64,000 nt of DNA from Xanthomonas sp. SI (lineage in GTDB: Bacteria > Pseudomonadota > Gammaproteobacteria > Xanthomonadales > Xanthomonadaceae): the NCBI RefSeq assembly GCF_014236855.1, contig NZ_CP051261.1, positions 2,914,001-2,978,000 of the forward strand, given 5' to 3'. The translations under genes were made by a program, and so were the position numbers. The notes under the pieces were generated by a model, which searched no databases, was not told the origin of the DNA, and saw only the letters and a list, made by a program, of their open reading frames with translations. Below are positions 42,946 through 52,755 of the stretch, piece after piece; position 1 is the first letter of the stretch; the number at the start of each line of letters is the position of its first letter.

Positions 42946-45260
42946 GCGGGCAGCCCGAGCAGTTCGCGCAGCATCGGCAACGCGCGTTCGGCGCGTGCCA
43001 CGTTCCAGTCCGGGGCCAGCACGGCCACGGGTTTCTGCATGGGTGCCCGCTTCACGCGAGTGCCCAGGTCACGCCGATCGGCGGCCTCGAAGGCGGCAAA
43101 GGTCCGCCGCACCAGCGGCAGAACGCGTAACAGTTGCGCCTCGTCCAGCGCCACCACCCATTCGTCGATCATCCGCCACACCGCATCATCGTGCAGCAGC
43201 ACGGTGGCGTTTCGGTTGAGGAAGCCATCCAGCCACTGCGCGGCTTGCAGCGGCTCGGCACCCGGCGAAAGCTGCTGCTGCAGCTGTAAGTGCACCGTTT
43301 CGGCCGCCACCGCCTGCGTGTCGAACAGCAAACGCAGGGCAACGCCGCGCAGCAGCGCGCTGCACGAAGACGACAGCGCAACCCGCTGCAATGCTTGCTG
43401 CCAGCCGGCACTGCCGCCTGCGTCGTCACGCAGGCCAATGGCGCGGTCGGCATCCAGCACCACGGTGCGGGCCTGTTCGGCGCGCGCTTCGTCCAGGCCG
43501 GAAAGGGCCAGGGTCAGGCCGATGACCGCGCGTTCCAGCATGCTGTCGAACAGGTGCGCCACCTGCACGCCCTCGGTCTGACGCACGTTGCCGTAGCGGT
43601 GGACGTTGGCCAGCGGCGGCAGTGCGCCAAGCAGGGCCAGCGGATCGGCATCCGTGGCTGCGCGCGCCTCCAGTTCGGCGGCAATGGCGCGCACCGCCTG
43701 CGGCAGATCGGCCAGCAGCACCTGATCCACCAGTCCGGAAAGCTCGGGCAGCGCTTCGGCCTTGCGCGCCTGCGCGATGGCCTTGCTGGAAGCGGCGTCC
43801 AGCAGGGTCTGCCCGTGGCGGCTGGCCTCCACCAGATCCACCAGGAAGTGCGGTTGCCACGCCAACTGCCAGACCTCGTGGAAGGTGCCGCGCACCGAAT
43901 GCCCGGTGCGCGTAAGCCTACCCCATTCGATGCCGATCAGCCGTAGGCGGTGCAGCAAGTGGCTTCGCGCCAGGTCGTTCTCTTTGCGCAGGTCCAGATC
44001 CAGCGTTTTTTCCAGCGCCTCGGGTTTCAGGCGCAGGCGTTTCTGCTGGGCTTCCAGGTCGCGCTGCAGCGGTACCACCGGCACGCTTTCGGGTACCTGG
44101 CCCAGCGCGTCGCCCACCATGAGGCGTTCGCGGATGAGCCGCATGGGCGCGTCGTCGCCATTGCAGATGACGGCGCGGCTGGCTTCGGCAATGTCTTCCA
44201 GCCCCGGCGAAGGATGGCCGCGAAGCGCGGCCAGGGTATCGGCCAGGCGCGTGGCTTCAATGAGATGGGCCGGGGAGCAGTCCAGCCCGTGCTCGCGCAG
44301 CAACCGGCCCACGCGGGCGTACCAGCCCACGGTGCGCTGGTCGTGCGCGCCGGCGTTGCGCCACAGGTGGTCGTACCAGCCCGGCGCCTCCACGCCGGCA
44401 CCGTATCCGCTTTCGGCACTCAGATGGCGGTAGGTCCACGGCACCCAGGTGCTCTGCGTCTTGCGCTTGGGCATGCCCTTGAGCAGGCGGTTGTCTGCCG
44501 TGGCGCTGTTGGCAATCAGGGCGGCCGGCTGCAGCGCCGGCACGTGCCAGGCCCCGCACACGACGGCAACGCGCGCGAATTCCTTGCTGGTGCTGCGCAA
44601 TGCGATGCGCATGTGCGCCTCGCGCACGGCCTCGTGCTCGCCGCGCAGGCCGGGGTATTCCGGTGTGTGCTCGCGTACGGCTGCCATGGCCTCGGCAATG
44701 GCGTCGAACAGCCCCTGCCCGTTGCCCCGCTCTTCCACCATGTAGTTCCACCAGGCCTCGCCGTCGGCGTGGCCGGCGGCGCGCGCCAGCCAGTCCAGTG
44801 GGTCGGCCGGGCGGGCTTCGGCGTCTTCTTCGGCGGCAGATCCGGCGTGGCCGTGGGGCTGCACCGCTGTTTCATCCGCTGCGTCCGGCGCCTCGGCGGC
44901 CTCCGGCACCAGGCGGTCCGCGCGGGCCTGCGCCTGCCATTCCAGCGTCAGCGCCGGGGGCACGTCCATGAAGCGCACCGGCACGCCGTTGCGCAGCGCC
45001 CAGCTCATCGCCTGCCATTCCGGCGAGTACAGCGCATAGGGATGGAACACCGCCAGCTGCGGGTCGTCCACGCTATAGGAAAGCAACGCCACCGGCGGCT
45101 GCATGCCCGCCTCCAACACGTGCGGCAGCAGCGCCTCGGTACCCGCCGGGCCTTCAATCAACACGCAGTCCGGCTGCAGCGCCTCCAGCGCAGCCAGCAA
45201 GCTGCGTGCGCAGCCCGGTCCGTGGTGGCGGATGCCGAAAAGGGAGATGCCTTCGCTCAT
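42942..45260 (-). CDS. DUF5682 family protein (MoxR/vWA cassette)
   Basis: The 772-residue protein opens SLFGIRHHGPGCARSLLAAL, then CVLIEGPAGTEALL and ALLSYSVDDP. This resembles the ChaN/TIKI-like fold proposed for DUF5682. Further on it has the ERGNGQGLFDAIAEAMAAVREH segment and VAVVCGAWHVPAL. The rest is helical with no named domain. Its conserved histidines (RHHGPG; GAWHVPA) suggest metal-dependent hydrolysis, but no activity is established. It overlaps the vWA gene by 4 bp; the MoxR gene lies 13 bp upstream. It is the largest member and the probable client or effector of the MoxR/vWA pair. Confidence 0.87.
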   Translation of the reverse strand: MSEGISLFGIRHHGPGCARSLLAALEALQPDCVLIEGPAGTEALLPHVLEAGMQPPVALLSYSVDDPQLAVFHPYALYSPEWQAMSWALRNGVPVRFMDVPPALTLEWQAQARADRLVPEAAEAPDAADETAVQPHGHAGSAAEEDAEARPADPLDWLARAAGHADGEAWWNYMVEERGNGQGLFDAIAEAMAAVREHTPEYPGLRGEHEAVREAHMRIALRSTSKEFARVAVVCGAWHVPALQPAALIANSATADNRLLKGMPKRKTQSTWVPWTYRHLSAESGYGAGVEAPGWYDHLWRNAGAHDQRTVGWYARVGRLLREHGLDCSPAHLIEATRLADTLAALRGHPSPGLEDIAEASRAVICNGDDAPMRLIRERLMVGDALGQVPESVPVVPLQRDLEAQQKRLRLKPEALEKTLDLDLRKENDLARSHLLHRLRLIGIEWGRLTRTGHSVRGTFHEVWQLAWQPHFLVDLVEASRHGQTLLDAASSKAIAQARKAEALPELSGLVDQVLLADLPQAVRAIAAELEARAATDADPLALLGALPPLANVHRYGNVRQTEGVQVAHLFDSMLERAVIGLTLALSGLDEARAEQARTVVLDADRAIGLRDDAGGSAGWQQALQRVALSSSCSALLRGVALRLLFDTQAVAAETVHLQLQQQLSPGAEPLQAAQWLDGFLNRNATVLLHDDAVWRMIDEWVVALDEAQLLRVLPLVRRTFAAFEAADRRDLGTRVKRAPMQKPVAVLAPDWNVARAERALPMLRELLGLPA

Positions 45261-45273
45261 TGGCGCGGGCCGC

Positions 45274-46356
45274 TCAGACGTGCTCGCGGAATGCGCGGTA
45301 CAGGTCTTTCCAGTCGTCGCGTTCCTTCACCACGGTTTCCAGGTATTCCTTCCACACCAACGCGTCCTGCACCGGATCCTTGACGATGGCACCGATCATG
45401 CCGGCGGCCATGTCGCTCGGGCGCAGCACGCCATCGCCGAAGTGGCCGGCCAGGGCCATGCCGTTGTTGATCACCGAAATGACCTCGGCGGTCGAAAGCG
45501 TGGCGCTGGGGCTCTTCAGCTTGGCCTTGCCGTCTTCGGTAACGCCGTTGCGCAGCTCGCGGAAAATGCGTACCACCCGCGCGACTTCCTGCAGCGCCGG
45601 CGGTTCGGCCGGCAGGTCCAGCGCTACGCCCATTTCGGCCACGCGCTTGACCACGATGGCCACTTCGTCTTCTTCGCTGGAGGGCACCGGCAGGATCACC
45701 GTGTTGAAGCGGCGCTTTAGCGCGCTGGAAAGTTCGTTCACGCCCTTGTCGCGATTGTTGGCCGTGGCAATCACGCTGAAGCCGCGCACGGCCTGCACTT
45801 CGCTGCCCAGTTCCGGCACCGGCAGGGTCTTTTCGGAAAGCACGGTGATAAGCGCGTCCTGCACATCCGCAGGAATACGGGTGAGTTCTTCGATGCGAGC
45901 GATCTTGCCCAGGCGCATGGCGTTCATCATCGGGCTGGGCACCAGCGCCTTCTCGCTGGGGCCGTGGGCCAACAACTGCGCGTAGTTCCAGCCGTAGCGG
46001 ATCTGCTCTTCGCTGGTGCCGGCCGTGCCTTGCACCAGCAGGGTGGAATCGCCGCTGATGGCCGCGGTCATGTGCTCGGACACCCACGACTTGGCCGTGC
46101 CCGGCACCCCGAACAGCAACAGGGCGCGATCGGTGGCGATGGTGGCCACGGCCACTTCCATCAGGCGACGTTCGCCGATGTACTTGGGGCTGACCACAAA
46201 GCCGTTTTCCAGCGTGCCGCCCAATAGATAGGTCACCACCGCCCACGGCGAGAGGATCCAGTTGGCCGGGCGCTGGCGGGTGTCCTGGCGGCGCAGTTCT
46301 TCCAACTCTTCTGCGTATTGGTGTTCGGCGTGCTGGCGCAGGACGGCAGTGCTCAT
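45274..46356 (-). CDS. MoxR-type AAA+ ATPase
   Basis: The 360-residue ATPase has Walker A GVPGTAKS, the glutamate-rich Walker B KIARIEELTRIP, sensor 1 in FSVIATANNRD and an arginine finger in SSALKRRFNTVILP. These are the marks of the MoxR branch that works with vWA proteins. It should remodel or insert metals into partner proteins in the cytoplasm, most probably DUF5682 or the vWA protein encoded downstream. The gene lies 27 bp from the DUF5691 gene and 13 bp from DUF5682. Confidence 0.93.
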   Translation of the reverse strand: MSTAVLRQHAEHQYAEELEELRRQDTRQRPANWILSPWAVVTYLLGGTLENGFVVSPKYIGERRLMEVAVATIATDRALLLFGVPGTAKSWVSEHMTAAISGDSTLLVQGTAGTSEEQIRYGWNYAQLLAHGPSEKALVPSPMMNAMRLGKIARIEELTRIPADVQDALITVLSEKTLPVPELGSEVQAVRGFSVIATANNRDKGVNELSSALKRRFNTVILPVPSSEEDEVAIVVKRVAEMGVALDLPAEPPALQEVARVVRIFRELRNGVTEDGKAKLKSPSATLSTAEVISVINNGMALAGHFGDGVLRPSDMAAGMIGAIVKDPVQDALVWKEYLETVVKERDDWKDLYRAFREHV

Positions 46357-46383
46357 GTTGGCTCCAATGAAAGGGCGTGATGA

Positions 46384-47910
46384 TCAGAAAGCGGAATGCA
46401 GGGTCTGGCGCAAGGCCAGAAGTTGGCGTGCCTGGTGCACGCAGTCGCGCATGGCCTCGGTGGCATCGGCCTGTGCGTCGGCCACCTGCACGTGCGACAG
46501 CACGGAGGGGTGAAGCACGGCCAACAATTCCAGCAGCGCGTCGCGCAGGGTGTAGTCATAACGCAGGGACGCTTCGCCGAACAGTGCGCCTAGCCCGGCA
46601 GCCAGTTGCCGCGAGTAAGCGGCGCTGAGAGTCTGGCCAAGGCCGGTGCTGTCCAGCACTTCGCCCAACAGGCGCTTCTGTTGAAGTTCGGCCGCACTGG
46701 TGGGCCAATGCCGTTCGCGTTGCGCCGGCGGGAGCATTGCCAGCAGATCGCCCAGGCTCATGTGCCGTTGCTCCACACCGATGAGGGCTTCCACCCATTC
46801 TGGTTCGCTGGCGTCCACACGCTCCAGCCAGGCGCGCAGCAGCGCGTCATGCCAGTCCGTGCCGCGAGCCCAGGCCAGCACCTGCGCTGGCGCTTTTTCC
46901 AGGGTATGGCACCACCAGGCCAGCGGCAGCTGGCGCGCCAGCTGATAGAGCCACCAGGCACGCTCACCCAACATATCGTTGTTGGGGCGCTTGCTGTCGA
47001 TGGCGGCTTCGGCCCATCCGGCATCGGCCGCCGCGGGAGCTTCCAGCTTCCAGGTCATACGGCGCATCAGTCCGCCAGGCTGGTGCTGCAGCACGGCGAG
47101 CATCTGCGCCTGCACGTATTGCGCGTGCGGCGTGGACGGCAGCCGGGCCAGCATCGGACCCGCCAGCATGCGCACCTCGCGGCTGCGGTCCTTCAACAGC
47201 GGCTGCAGCAGCGGCGCATCGGCCTCGCTCAGCTGTGGCTGCAGCGCAATGATGAAGTCCACCCGCTCGCGCGCGGAAAGGTCTTTCAGCGTGCCCTGCA
47301 AACGCGCGCGGGCGTCCTCGGCGTTGTGCGTACGCAGTTGCCGGAAGGCCAGCAGGCGCGCATCGAACGCGCCTTCGTTCCACACCTGCTCCATGTCCAT
47401 CGGCGCATCCGCTTCGACCGCTGTATCTGCCGCGTAGGCCCAGTCTGCATTGCGGGCCGCCAGCCAGCGGCCGCGTACACCCAGCACCGGGCGCAGGCCG
47501 GGGCGCAACGCGCTCAGACGGACACCGGCTTCCAGCGCCTGCGGCAGCACCGCCACCGGCAGGTGCCGGTTGTGTGCGGCCAGTTGCAAGCAGGCCTCGT
47601 AACGGGCGCGCTTCATCCACGGCGACGGCTGTGCATTGCCGAATAGCCCCTTCAACAACGGTGCCCAGGCGTGGCCGGTGGGCAGCGCCAGAGGATCGAC
47701 TTCCGCAGGCGGCGGCAGCGCGACCGGCGCGACCATGCGCAAGGCGGCGCGCCGGCAGGCGGCCAAGACGCCCACCTGCCGGCTGTAGCCCAGCGCTGCA
47801 TCTTTCTGCGTGGCCACGTCGGCGAGCACTTCGCCGAGCGCGCCTGTGGCGGGAATGGCCTGCGGGCGGTCTATGCCCAGCAGGGCCGGCTTCAACCATG
47901 CCTCGCTCAT
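46384..47910 (-). CDS. DUF5691 family protein (MoxR/vWA cassette)
   Basis: The 508-residue protein is alpha-helical throughout. It has HEAT-like repeats in the middle (FIIALQPQLSEADAPLLQPLLKDRSREVRMLAGPMLARLP), which fits the DUF5691 family found with MoxR, SWIM and DUF5682 proteins. No catalytic motif was seen, so a scaffold or adaptor role is likely. Start at ATG 47910 (MSEAWLKPAL), overlapping the SWIM gene by 4 bp; the open frame continues upstream as antisense-like sequence without family similarity. Confidence 0.82.
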   Translation of the reverse strand: MSEAWLKPALLGIDRPQAIPATGALGEVLADVATQKDAALGYSRQVGVLAACRRAALRMVAPVALPPPAEVDPLALPTGHAWAPLLKGLFGNAQPSPWMKRARYEACLQLAAHNRHLPVAVLPQALEAGVRLSALRPGLRPVLGVRGRWLAARNADWAYAADTAVEADAPMDMEQVWNEGAFDARLLAFRQLRTHNAEDARARLQGTLKDLSARERVDFIIALQPQLSEADAPLLQPLLKDRSREVRMLAGPMLARLPSTPHAQYVQAQMLAVLQHQPGGLMRRMTWKLEAPAAADAGWAEAAIDSKRPNNDMLGERAWWLYQLARQLPLAWWCHTLEKAPAQVLAWARGTDWHDALLRAWLERVDASEPEWVEALIGVEQRHMSLGDLLAMLPPAQRERHWPTSAAELQQKRLLGEVLDSTGLGQTLSAAYSRQLAAGLGALFGEASLRYDYTLRDALLELLAVLHPSVLSHVQVADAQADATEAMRDCVHQARQLLALRQTLHSAF

Positions 47911-49301
47911 GCCCCACTCCTTTCCCAGCGCTCGCCCGGCGCGTTCCAGGCGGTCAGTGGCAGCAGCGCCTGGCCGTCCCACTCGCCCATCAGGCACAGC
48001 GGGTGGCCACCGGCAAATGCCATCAGCGCCCAGCCCTGCATCGTCGGAAGCCGAAGCGGCAGCGTGCCCTCGGCGTGTTGCACCCAAGCGTTGCGGCCAT
48101 CGTGCGCCACATGCGCCTGCCCAAGGCGCATGGGTACCTGCGGCAGCCATGGGTTGACGGCATACGCCTGCGCGGCGGCGTCCAGCGTGTCTTCGCGCGG
48201 CAGCGCCGTACCGGCGTCCATGCCCGCTTCCACCTCGCCCGGCACCGCGCGCAGCGGTACCGTGCCCGCGTGAAAATGCAGCGTGCCCGCATGAACATGG
48301 CCGTTGCGCCAGTGCTGCTCCCAACCGCGCCCAGCGTGGCTGTAGTCCTGCAACAGCGCGGCCCGCCCGCTTTCCAGGCCGTGCAGCCACACGCGGCGCT
48401 CGAGCAAGTTGCCCGGCTGTTCAATCACGTGTTGACCCTGCACGTGCCAACGGTCGCGCACGGCCTCGCCCTCCCGCTGCACCGCTTCGCGCTCCATCGG
48501 CCAACCCAGCGCAGTGCGCAGGTCCGCCTGACGCGCTGCGCTGAAGTTGTCCATGCGGGGCACCGCCTGGGTGAGCAGTTGCAACAACCCCAGGCATTCG
48601 CCCAGTTCGGCCAGCTGGGCAAGGTCGCGCCCGCCCTCGCCCAGCGCTCGTTCCAGCCGACTGGCCAGTCCCGGGGCCTGGGCATCCACCATGCGTGCCA
48701 TCATGCGCTGCGCTTCCTGCTCGAAGCCCGCGCCCAGGTTGGCCAGCCCCTGGCGGAACTGGTCGGCCACCCAGCGCTGCAGTTCTGCCGCACCGGTTTC
48801 CATGCGCGACCAGCGCGCCTGTTCGCGCTTGGCGGCAGCGGCGGCCTGCACCTGCGGATCCGGCGGGGATGCGCTGGCAGCGGCTTCCTCCTTCCGGACC
48901 GCGCGGGCGCGGCGGCCCTGCATCCACTCCTCCACCCAGGCTGGGCGCGCGCCCGGCACGCAGCGCGGATTGCCGGCGGCATACAGCAACAGCAATGCCA
49001 GGCCATGCTTGCAAGGAAACTTGCGGCTGGGGCACGAGCAGCGGCTCACCAGCGTGGTCAGCTCCACTTGGGTCTGGTATGGCTTGGCGCCGCTGCCTTG
49101 GCATTCACCCCATAGGGCTTCGGCATCTGCACCGAGCAGGCCCCATTTTCCATCTGTAGCCAGACCACCGGCCGCCTTGCTTGACGATGCATCGGGCGCA
49201 AGCGCGAGCACCTGCTCGCGCGTGAGTCGCACTTCCATATCCGTACTCACATCAGATTGCGGAGGATGATAGCCGAGGTCGGATACAGCTGCAGGACTCA
49301 T
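47907..49301 (-). CDS. SWIM zinc-finger protein (first gene of the cassette)
   Basis: The 464-residue protein has an N-terminal SWIM zinc finger with the C-x-C-x(n)-C-x-H pattern in VSRCSCPSRKFPCKHGLALLLLYAAG (Cys, Cys, Cys, His). SWIM domains bind nucleic acid or protein and often recruit a complex. The rest is helical with no known domain. It heads the minus-strand five-gene unit. ATG 49301 and ATG 49238 (MEVRLTREQVLAL) are both possible; the second matches the usual family opening, but neither has a clear ribosome-binding site. Confidence 0.87.
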   Translation of the reverse strand: MSPAAVSDLGYHPPQSDVSTDMEVRLTREQVLALAPDASSSKAAGGLATDGKWGLLGADAEALWGECQGSGAKPYQTQVELTTLVSRCSCPSRKFPCKHGLALLLLYAAGNPRCVPGARPAWVEEWMQGRRARAVRKEEAAASASPPDPQVQAAAAAKREQARWSRMETGAAELQRWVADQFRQGLANLGAGFEQEAQRMMARMVDAQAPGLASRLERALGEGGRDLAQLAELGECLGLLQLLTQAVPRMDNFSAARQADLRTALGWPMEREAVQREGEAVRDRWHVQGQHVIEQPGNLLERRVWLHGLESGRAALLQDYSHAGRGWEQHWRNGHVHAGTLHFHAGTVPLRAVPGEVEAGMDAGTALPREDTLDAAAQAYAVNPWLPQVPMRLGQAHVAHDGRNAWVQHAEGTLPLRLPTMQGWALMAFAGGHPLCLMGEWDGQALLPLTAWNAPGERWERSGA

Positions 49302-49362
49302 GGTTGTTGGGAGGTATTAGTGACGACGCCCCCTAGTTGAGTAGATAGAGCCGAAACCCGAC

Positions 49363-52300
49363 CTACACTCCAATGCCTCTAACCACGCGCCAACGTAGCA
49401 GCCGCAGCCGCACCACAGTGCCCTCCGCCGGCCTGGAGGTTACCGATAGCGTCGCCCCCAAAAGTCTCGCCCGTTCGCGCATGCCGGTCAGCCCCCAGTG
49501 GCCATCGCGGTTGCCGCGTGCCAGGAGGTTCGCTTCGATCCCGCAACCATCGTCCTCGACCTCCACCAGGACGCCAAGCCATCCACCGGTCACGCGCACG
49601 CGGATATGCCTGGCACCGGCATGGCGCACCGCGTTGGCGACCGCCTCGCGCACTATTCGATACACCTCGTCCTGCTCCGGCGCATGCCAGCGGACCGGCC
49701 TGCCCCGCGTACTGAATTCATAGGCGAAATCCGGCGGCATGTCGAGTTTCTTCGGCAGGTCGCGCAGGGCCGCTTCCAGGTCCTGGGGTTCCGCGCCCTG
49801 CTGCCGCAGGTCGCGGATACGATCACGGCTTTCCACCAGCCCGGCATTGGCTTCCCGTATCGCGCGGGAAAGCCCGGTCTTGGCGGCCTCGCCGTCACCG
49901 CGTTCGAGCCGTCCCCGCGCGGCATCCACCAGGAACACCAGCGCCTGCATCGATTGCAGCAGCGTATCGTGCAGATCGCGTGCGATCCGCTCGCGCTCGC
50001 CGATGCGGGCACGGTACGCCCGCTGCAGGCCTTCGCGCGCGATCGCGACGCGCCAACGCACCAGCCACCACACCAGCAGCAGCGTGACCGCCAGGCAGGC
50101 CAGTGCGAACCACCAGGTTTGCCAGAACGCCGGCAGCACTTCGAAGGTGAACGCCGCTTCCCGTCCGGACCAGGCTTGTGCCCCGTCGCTGACCATGAGC
50201 CGGAACCGATAGCTGCCCGGGGCCAGGCGGCTGTACAAGGCCTGGCGTCGGGCGCCGGCGTCGTGCCAGTCATCGTCCAGTCCATCCAGGCGGTAGCGGA
50301 ACCGGGCCTGCTCGGGCCTGCGCAGGAATGGCGCCGTGTAGCCGATCCGCAGGTCCCGGCTGCCGGCCGGCAGGGTCGGCGACGATGCGAGCGGTAGCTC
50401 TTTCTCATCCACGTGCAGGGCCAGCACGACGGGCTCGGCACCTGGACTTGCATTGCTGCGCTGGAGCTCGCGCGGATCGATCCAGTGGACGCCGCGACTG
50501 GTCGCGAACCATACCCGGCCCTGACCGTCGGCCACTGCGACCGGCGAGGCGCCGCTCTGCTCTGCTGCGCCCCGCAGGCCATCCAACACCCCGAATCGAT
50601 CGAAGGCGACCCGATAGGAAGGCTGCACACGCCAGCGCGCCATCTCACTCGCGGGCACCCGGGTGACGCCGGGGCGCCCGATGAACCACGCCTCGCCATT
50701 GATCAGCATCACGATCCCGGCGGTGCGCTCGAACGTCTCGCCACCGCGGCCCAGCAGGCGCTGGAAGTGCTCGCCGATGCGTGCCGCCACGCCCTGCACG
50801 CCGCCGATCCAGAGCTCGCTCTTCCAGGCGCGCAACACCGCGATGCGACCGACACCGGGGCCATCCTCATCGAAATCGTGGTGTCCGCCATGCTCGAACA
50901 CCCGGATCGTCTGTCCCGCATCGGACCAGATCCGGCCCTGCGCGTCCTCCACCAGCGCCCGCGGCGCAGTCCCCGCGTCCATGCCGTACTTGGCGTTCTG
51001 TGCTTCCCACTTTCCCTCGTGGAACCGTAGCAATCCGCCATTGACCTTGCTCAGCCATAGTCCACCTGCGCGATCGCTGGCCATGGTCACGATCCTGCCG
51101 CCACCGGCGACCTCCGGCGGCAGCGGGACAGGCCGGAGCCCTGCCCCGTCGCTGCGCCACAACCCGCCGTCGGCGTCTCCGACCCAGAGGTTTCCGGCGC
51201 CGTCGCGATGCAGTGCGGTAACGCCGTCGTCCGCGCCCCCGATTTCCTGCACGAGCGCACCGGTAGCTTGGTCGGCATCCGGGGTGACGCGCATCGGCCC
51301 CTGATCAGGATTGCCCGACCAGATGCGGCCCGAGCGATCCGCCTCCACGGAAAATGCCTGCTCGCGCCGCGGCAGGCGGATCGCGGCCAACGCGTTCTCC
51401 CGGAAGCGGTCCAGACCGTTGGCCGTGCCGGTCCAGATGTTGCCCTCCCGATCCTCGAACAGCGTCCACACCACCTCGGAGGTCAGTCCCTGCGCGGTGC
51501 CGAAGTATTCCGGCAACGGCGCGGGATGGGTCTTGTCCGGCGCATGCAGCTTGGCGGGATCGCGTACGCGCGCGATTCCATCCGCGGTGGCGAGCCACAT
51601 TACGCCGTCGCGATCGAAGCGAAGGCCGGCGCCCTTGAAATCCGATGCAAGCCAGCTGACCGTAGTAGCCCCGGCGCGTCCGGGCAGCGGCATCGCCTGC
51701 GCAAGCGGACGTACGCCCCATTCGTCCACCGCCCAGAGCGTGCCGTTTGGCGCCTGGTCGAAAAATGGAGTCTCAATGGACTGCGGCACGCGCTCGAACC
51801 GCGTCGCGCCGGGCGCCAGGTGCGCGATACCGTGTTGCGCTCCATTCGAAAAGGCCACCCACACGCCCTTCTCGCGATCGACGAACAGGCGCCGCGGCGA
51901 CCACGCCGGATCGAAATCCATGTCCGCGGAGGCCTTCCACGTATCCGTGGCAAGGTCCAGGTACACGATCGTGCCCGACGTGGCTGCCCACAACCGTCCG
52001 GTTGCGTCCCGTCCAAATCCGATCACCGAACCGACGGGGACATCGTCGCGTTGATAGGCGTAGTTCGCCGGGCGTGGTCCGCCCATGCGGCTCATGCCGC
52101 CGCTGACATAGCCGATCCAGACGCTGCCGTCTTCGTCGGCGAACAGGTTGAGGATGTCGTCATCGCTCATGGGCTTGCCTGCGATTTGCGTGATCCGCTC
52201 GAAGCGCAGCCCATCGAACCGGTACAAGCCCTGCCGCGATCCCAGCCAGAGGAAGCCATCCGGCGTCTGCGCGATCGACATGACCTGCGCCGGCGCCCCC

Positions 52301-52476
52301 TGGTCGGGAGTCCATCGGTCATGCCGCAGCTGCGACAGGGCGCGATCGGGAGCAAGGGCGTGCGCGGTTGCGCACAAGCCGAGCAGGAGCAAGGCGAAGC
52401 CGCCATGCAGGAGACGGCGCACGCTGCCCGGCTCGCCAAACCGGAAGGACGGCACGACGGGGACCAGAAGGGCCAT
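49363..52476 (-). CDS. Sensor histidine kinase with Reg_prop propeller and Y_Y_Y domain
   Basis: The 1037-residue protein has a signal segment (LLHGGFALLLLGLCATAHA) and a large periplasmic seven-bladed propeller built of two-component-regulator-propeller repeats (for example GFLWLGSRQGLYRFDGLRFE). A Y_Y_Y domain (YRFRLMVSDGAQAWS region) comes next, then one transmembrane helix (WWFALACLAVTLLLVWWLV). The cytoplasmic part is a HisKA_3 dimerisation domain with the phospho-accepting histidine in ERIARDLHDTLLQ (about residue 835) and an ATPase domain ending near DGHWGLTGMRERA. It is a NarX/Y_Y_Y-type sensor, likely for an oligo- or small-molecule ligand, and pairs with the NarL-type regulator at 54560. 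I prefer the ATG at 52476 to a GTG at 52518. Confidence 0.92.
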   Translation of the reverse strand: MALLVPVVPSFRFGEPGSVRRLLHGGFALLLLGLCATAHALAPDRALSQLRHDRWTPDQGAPAQVMSIAQTPDGFLWLGSRQGLYRFDGLRFERITQIAGKPMSDDDILNLFADEDGSVWIGYVSGGMSRMGGPRPANYAYQRDDVPVGSVIGFGRDATGRLWAATSGTIVYLDLATDTWKASADMDFDPAWSPRRLFVDREKGVWVAFSNGAQHGIAHLAPGATRFERVPQSIETPFFDQAPNGTLWAVDEWGVRPLAQAMPLPGRAGATTVSWLASDFKGAGLRFDRDGVMWLATADGIARVRDPAKLHAPDKTHPAPLPEYFGTAQGLTSEVVWTLFEDREGNIWTGTANGLDRFRENALAAIRLPRREQAFSVEADRSGRIWSGNPDQGPMRVTPDADQATGALVQEIGGADDGVTALHRDGAGNLWVGDADGGLWRSDGAGLRPVPLPPEVAGGGRIVTMASDRAGGLWLSKVNGGLLRFHEGKWEAQNAKYGMDAGTAPRALVEDAQGRIWSDAGQTIRVFEHGGHHDFDEDGPGVGRIAVLRAWKSELWIGGVQGVAARIGEHFQRLLGRGGETFERTAGIVMLINGEAWFIGRPGVTRVPASEMARWRVQPSYRVAFDRFGVLDGLRGAAEQSGASPVAVADGQGRVWFATSRGVHWIDPRELQRSNASPGAEPVVLALHVDEKELPLASSPTLPAGSRDLRIGYTAPFLRRPEQARFRYRLDGLDDDWHDAGARRQALYSRLAPGSYRFRLMVSDGAQAWSGREAAFTFEVLPAFWQTWWFALACLAVTLLLVWWLVRWRVAIAREGLQRAYRARIGERERIARDLHDTLLQSMQALVFLVDAARGRLERGDGEAAKTGLSRAIREANAGLVESRDRIRDLRQQGAEPQDLEAALRDLPKKLDMPPDFAYEFSTRGRPVRWHAPEQDEVYRIVREAVANAVRHAGARHIRVRVTGGWLGVLVEVEDDGCGIEANLLARGNRDGHWGLTGMRERARLLGATLSVTSRPAEGTVVRLRLLRWRVVRGIGV

Positions 52477-52604
52477 GGGTGGGTCGCAGTCGGAGGGATG
52501 TGCCCGGCGATCTCCCACGCCGGATGGACTTCAGGAGTATGGCGCAGCAGGTGAAGCGCTGCATCCGCCTGCTAGCGGCGATCGGCGAACGCGGGCAACA
52601 CGGG

Positions 52605-52755
52605 GAATCCCCCAAATGGAGGACGGGCGACCAACCGATTCTCGCGATGTCGCCCTGCGACGATCGGCCGATGCTGGTGTGGTGAACGCCACGGCACGTG
52701 CCTGGAGCACCTGCCATGGATTCGCTGCGGCCAGTCCGTTCACCGGGCCACGCGT
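52605..52755. repeat. Duplicated promoter region, copy A, with a truncated gene start
   Basis: About 150 bp is clearly homologous to 55247-55399. Shared stretches include the operator-like motif, GGCCGATGCTGG and GCCATGGATTCGCTG. In copy B this ATG starts the isochorismatase-like gene; here the same ATG at 52716 gives MDSLRPVRSPGHAFSQ, which parallels the MDSLGPFYPPGH opening but loses similarity after about 12 codons. So the copy seems to include a dead remnant of the gene start. The region feeds the kinase gene to the left and the cupin gene to the right. Confidence 0.75.
52607..52624. promoter_or_regulatory. Operator-like motif, copy A
   Basis: The sequence ATCCCCCAAATGGAGGAC occurs unchanged at 55253-55270. 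Its core TCCCCCAAATGGAGGA is an imperfect palindrome (TCC-CC and GG-GGA arms), a fair fit to a dimeric NarL-type regulator site. It lies in the divergent region between the sensor kinase gene (minus) and the cupin gene (plus), 131 bp upstream of the kinase start. The regulator encoded at 54560 is the obvious candidate binder. Confidence 0.7.
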
